Positions 59,319-64,000 of a DNA stretch of 64,000 bases are shown here, in pieces. Within the stretch, counting starts at the first letter, position 1, and each line of letters starts with the position of its first letter. The notes beneath the pieces were generated by a model. That model did no database searches. It saw only the letters and a program-made list of their open reading frames with translations, and was not told the origin of the DNA. The stretch lies in contig CM030718.1 in the NCBI GenBank assembly GCA_017979445.1, positions 17,479,021-17,543,020 of the forward strand, in the 5' to 3' direction. The translations under genes and the position numbers were made by a program. The DNA comes from Akebia trifoliata (lineage: Eukaryota > Streptophyta > Magnoliopsida > Ranunculales > Lardizabalaceae).

Positions 59319-61352
59319 TTCAAGGATATTCAACATTACAATTCAATGCCATTTGATTTGTTCTTATTTTGATGATTATTTTAAATTTGATTGATATGCC
59401 TTGTCATCCTTTGTTTTCTTATTTTACATTCCTACAACACAACAACATTTTATCTAGTCTTTTCAAAGATTGATTATTATTAGCTTGTATATTTCTCCAA
59501 TCTTGAACATTGCACTACTCAATGCATTAAAAAAATCAACTTGCAAAACATTCTTAAGAAAGGTTTAAGAAACTATTTCAAAGAAACATACATTTAAATA
59601 TTTTTTGAAGAACTATTTTAGAAAAACACAATCACACACATTTATTTTGAAATCACATTGAGTAACTCCAATCAAGCATAAAAATATGTACATTTTTTGT
59701 TAATCATTGAGAAGGGCCTTGAGATTTAAATTCATCTTTGGCAAGTAGTAAAAGTGCCTTAAGGTTTTATTCCTTCCTAAGCAAACATTTTGAGGGTGCC
59801 TCAAGGTTCTAATCCTTCCTCAAAAAATATTTTGAGTTGCCTCAAGGTTCTAATCCTTCTTTGACAAATATTTTGAGTACATCTAGTTGCGTTGGCCAAT
59901 TTGGAACATCATGTACATTGTGGGTGATGGCATCTTGTATAGTGCAGATGTATCTAGCTATGTCAGTACATTGAGGGTGTTTTGAACATTTTATTGTTAT
60001 TTTTTGTACCGTCAGCATTGCTTCAACATATTAGGTGCTGAAATCATTTAAAACATTTTAAAGTGGGATATCATGAACATTTTTGTGGACACCAACACTT
60101 TTTGAAAATCTTTTGATGACATCATTTGTTGAATCATTAACATTTTCGGTCGTCCGATACTTTCTTTAACATCTTTTAAAAGACACTTCCAGCTCTTCAA
60201 AATCGTTTACAGTATTTGAAAATCTTAAGTGCACTTAAAACAATTTTTGATTTTTGAAATTTTTTAAAACTTATGAATTTTTTTAATTTTTGTATTGAAA
60301 TTTTGAAATTGATGAACAAAATTATTTTATTCTAAATAAGGGAGTCCCCTAGTGGAACATGCACATTTTTTTGAAAATTAAATGCTAAAATAATTTTGTG
60401 TTTTCCAAAAATCTAAAAATATCTGTCTTTTTCAAAGTTATTAGCAAATCAACACCTTTTTATTTATTTATTTATAGTTTTTTTAAAGTTTCAACACAAA
60501 AAAAGGAAACACGATTGTAAAAATAGCATAATTAAGACCATTCAAATGTTCGATTCCCAAACAAAATATGCCCAAAACAGCAAATACCGTAGATGTACTA
60601 TGAAGAAATCGATAAAAATGAAAAATTGCACAAAAAAATTGAGCAGCATAAAACCTTATACTAGATGAAATGTTATCACACAAGGTGGCATCAAACTAAA
60701 TCTGGAAGCCTTGCTAGATAGGAAAAGAGATAAACTAGTGACATCATTTGAGTGATAATAATTTTTTCAAAGAGAAATGTAAGGTGTTACTCAATACACA
60801 ATCAATTCGTTAAATCGAAGCCACAAAAAAAGAAACAGAAACAAGAGAATAAAAAAACGAAAATATTAAGAAAAACTAAAATGAGTAAAAGAAAGAGTTA
60901 AAAGAAAAAAGTAAAACAATTGAAGTTAAAGGTGAAAACACTGTTGTGATTGCTATAAAATAATTCTGTGATAGCTATATAGCGTTCATGCAATCGTTAT
61001 ATGTAGTAATTCTGAAAGTCACTTAACAACGGTTGAAAAACACTTTTAGCAACTTAGAAGTTCAAATTTTGCAACAGAATTGAAATATGAAGATTGATGA
61101 GAGTATTTTATTGAAAGAGATAGATTGAAAAGAAATCAACACATAGAACAAATAAACAACTGATGAAGAAAATTAGAGTTAATTGGAAGAAAGAAATTGA
61201 AACGAGGAACAAAAGCAAGAAGAAAATTCCATAAAAACAAAGTAGTTAAAATAGCATCATTACAAGTTCAAAATCATCAAATCTAAATGTAAATCAAGGA
61301 AATATAAAGAAAAGTCAAAAAATACAAAGTAGAACCAATTACAACTAAACTC
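59319..61352. other. Element interior, non-coding, with three ~57-bp repeats
   Basis: Units containing ccttaaggttttattccttc and cctcaaggttctaatccttc lie at about 59706-59877. No gene, RNA or LTR was recognised in the rest. Confidence 0.45.
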
Positions 61353-62467
61353 ATCTCAATGAAAGCACTATTTTGTTCTCCCACTCCGTAGTTGATGGGT
61401 GATCCGTTGTTGATAGGTGAATTAAATTGGAAAAGAAGGGGGGGGGGTAGTAGAAGAGTTCTTGATTGATATCATCCCCACTATAAGGAGAAAATATTGG
61501 ATATCCTATTTCGCAAGTAGTAAGGTGATCAGCTCCATTTTGAATTTTATGATTTTTTTTACCTCCAAGATTTATGATAAATTAAGAATTGCATCATAAT
61601 CAAATCTGGAACGAAGTTTTAGATTCAATCAAGTAATTTTCTAATAATAAGAAATCAAGTTTCATGATTGAAAATCAAAATTAATGGTGAAATACTAAAC
61701 TTAACGGTCAAGAAATCCATTTCAACGGTGAAAAATCAAATTTAAGGTCGAATAAACTAAAATCCACAATGAAAATTAGATGGAGAAAAACAAGAATTAC
61801 AAGATGAAAAGTATAAATCGATGGATTCTGTTACAAATTTGATCTCACCTTTTCTAATTTAAATCAATTTTCAAATATTTGAATAGATTTCTTCTTTTTT
61901 ATGTCTTCTTTGAGCAAAATACTCCAATTTTTACAAGATTTTCATAATAATTGAAGAGAACTCTCTCCAAATCTGAGAAAAATCTCAAGATCGGACTCTC
62001 TCTAAATTTTCTTTTTCTAAGTCTTTAAGACTCTAAGACTAGAACCATTTGATCTAAAAATATATCTTAAGTTTTTTTTACAAAATGAAACCCTCCCCCT
62101 ATTTATAGATTATAAAGAGGGGAATCTTGCAAAGAAACAGAAAAACTAAATCAAGAAGCACAAAATAATTAAGTGACCAAAAACAGAGCTATTATCGGTG
62201 ATCAAAGATTGTTATCTTCTCTGGTCGATATATATATATAGAGATCACAGATCACTATCAGAAAAAAAAATCTTTTTAACTTTTGAAGCTTGATTTTCTT
62301 CAATACTTCTTCGATTCTTCCAAATTCCTCCAATTCTTAAATTCTTCAGTCTTCAAATCATTCAAAAATTTTAATTATTAGGCTCATGAGACTCTGATCA
62401 TCCAAACTAGTGTCTAAGTCTCAAATAGAAAGACTGAACTATGGTCTGAGTTGTGGGTCCAACTTGA
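61353..62467 (-). repeat. Possible minus-strand LTR
   Basis: A minus-strand TATA box (TATAAATAGGGGGAGGG) lies around 62100, with a leader-like T-rich stretch downstream on the minus strand and a GTGCTTTCA-type end near 61362 (plus strand tgaaagcac). A G-run (61439-61447) lies beside it. I did not find a duplication or a partner copy. Confidence 0.3.
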
Positions 62468-63948
62468 TGTAAAACACCCATAAGACATCAAAAGCCCATT
62501 CTTTCAAAATGGACATATATCACCACCACATTCAACCTCCTAAATCATTCCCATTAAACCTCATTATCACTCTCAAAAGCTACACACACCACTTCTCTCA
62601 CCACACCATGTCATAACCTAACATAATCATCTCATTAAAAAATCTCATAGCAAGCCACCTTCATGCCACACCACACCCCATTCCCTTAATCAACTCACTT
62701 AACCCATCAAAAAGCTACACCTCCTCACTTATTTGCCACATGTCACCACTACACCCACCTTCCCAAAATTAAACCACCTAACCCCTTACATTAACCATTA
62801 TCTCAATCAACAATCACATCTCTTCTAATTTAACCACCACTCAACCTAGGATATAGGTTATCTAACCATCCCATTTGGATCATATGTATGGACATGGGTC
62901 CAAAGACAGCAATTTACCCATTTTACCATATTTGCCTTCAACTAATCTTAAATTTCAAACACTTTGTTCCCAAATCCCATGCATTTTCCCTCACTTTCTA
63001 CCTTGGACCCTTTTGACCCTAAAAGGTGTCCTAAAATTCTATAAAAATTTATCTTCTCTTCATAAAAATCTCATATTTAAACTCTCCTCCCCAAACCTCT
63101 CAAAGGTTCTCCTTTCTCTCATATCTTTCTTTTTATCTCTAAGTCTAAAACTATCCTCTCTTTTAATCTAAAATCTCTATACCATCAACTTTTCAATCCC
63201 TAATCTTTATGAATAAATTCAAGGATCAAGAGTTATCTTTTGAAGATTCAAAAAGGGAATATTAAGAAAAGAAAAGAAAAGATCTCAAGGGCAAGGTAGG
63301 GTTGTGAACAAAATGGTGTAGTAATATTCCTTTTTTTCCCCTCTATTTCCTTCTTCTATATCTCCTCTCTCTCTCTTTAATTTCGATTTAAAAAGGCTTG
63401 GGATGTAATGATCACCTTCCCTATTCTTGGAAGATTGGGCTTCGGCTCGGTTGAAAGTTAGGGGTTCAAATCATTTTAAAAAAAGAATTCACTTTCTTTA
63501 AATTATATTCACATGTTACACACAACACTTCAAATCAATTTTGAACCTAAAGGTAATTGGGCCCTCTTTATTCTATGAGAGTGGGCCCATAATCACCAAA
63601 GCCTATACTTTTCAAAATATGTGATATTAAGGTAAAACATGAATAGGGCCCCTTCTCTCAATGAAGTGACCCTCATGACATAAGACAAAATCAACATCCC
63701 TTTACATTTAAAAATACAAAATCTTATTTTATCAATTGTCTTTTCTTTCTAATTTTTCTAAAAAATGACCATGTTCTCAAGGTTACCACCTAAGGTAGAG
63801 AAAGAGGGTTTCGTAATACCTTTTCCACTCTCAAATCGAATCCTTTCACTAAATTCTAGGTAGACCTTACATTTATCCGTACAAGATTCACTACAATACC
63901 AAAAATCATTTTTGGATAGCCATTCACACTCTTTTTTCAAAAAATGAA
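62468..63948 (+). repeat. LTR E2, second copy of the E family (5' end uncertain)
   Basis: From about 62488 to 63948 it aligns with LTR E1 from about 57560 on, through aaaagcccatgctcatc-like, TATA (TATAAAA at 63040), and gtaataccttttcc in place of the conserved block. It is followed, like E1, by tggtggtaatttcaaa and gaactcaaaaat, the decayed primer-site region. The beginning may be TGTAAAACACCC at 62468, with a large deletion against E1, or truncation. Confidence 0.6.
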
Positions 63949-64000
63949 TGGTGGTAATTTCAAACCACGTAGTGTCGATATTTTGAACTCAAAAATCGCA
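63949..64000 (+). other. Primer-site region after LTR E2, cut by the window edge
   Basis: The last 52 bp matches the DNA right after LTR E1 (58961-59012), so E2 is also a 5'-LTR-type copy. Confidence 0.6.

Noticed and set aside
1..64000. tRNA, rRNA or organellar DNA
   Set aside because: By eye I found no intact cloverleaf with a T-loop GGTTCRA box, no rRNA core and no plastid or mitochondrial genes. A covariance-model search would be decisive.

Overview
This window looks like AT-rich nuclear DNA from a eudicot plant. The evidence is a plant-type intronless EFL1 gene, plant LTR-retrotransposon lineages (Tat/Ogre-like, Athila-like, Ty3/gypsy elements with an initiator-Met primer site), a LINE tail, and hAT- and Mutator-like MITEs. 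The gag family on the minus strand between 14.5 and 27.1 kb resembles gypsy gags that I associate with cucurbit genomes, so Cucurbitales is a guess, not a demonstration.

There is one convincing intact host gene: EFL1 (elongation-factor-2-like GTPase, 60S ribosome maturation), minus strand 7944-11048. Everything else I can interpret is transposon sequence in various states of decay. From left to right: 0-5 kb holds decayed gag-only retroelement pieces and LTR-like DNA. 5.3-5.8 kb is a LINE 3' end. 5.8-12.2 kb is the only gene-like island (EFL1 and flanks). 12.2-13.1 kb is a complete hAT-like MITE with a second foldback MITE inside it, both with target duplications. 14.5-33 kb is a stack: an old minus-strand gypsy element is split by a young 9.7-kb non-coding LTR element (16371-26106, TSD CTTAC), and its LTR is split by a solo LTR (27878-32789, TSD GGGGC), which is itself split by a second solo LTR (29367-31107, TSD TATAG). 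33.8-37.5 kb and 44.7-47.7 kb are two more solo LTRs of the same ~3-kb family (TSDs CTCCA and TAATT). The 44.7-kb copy preserves the empty site of the nested insertion. 41-42.5 kb is an older LTR of the young family, still next to its primer-binding site. 43.6-44.6 kb is a broken reverse transcriptase. 47.7-49.4 kb is Athila-like LTR plus primer site. 49.5-52.4 kb is a fourth member of the 3-kb LTR family with an initiator-Met primer site. 53.4-64 kb is decayed Tat/Ogre-like material with gag, 3' tandem repeats, and two copies of another LTR family.

I found no tRNA, rRNA, CRISPR, or new defence- or metabolism-like system. The main value of the window is the clean nested insertion record: five of the six best-defined insertions have exact, unambiguous target-site duplications, and for the sixth the duplication lies in TA-rich DNA.
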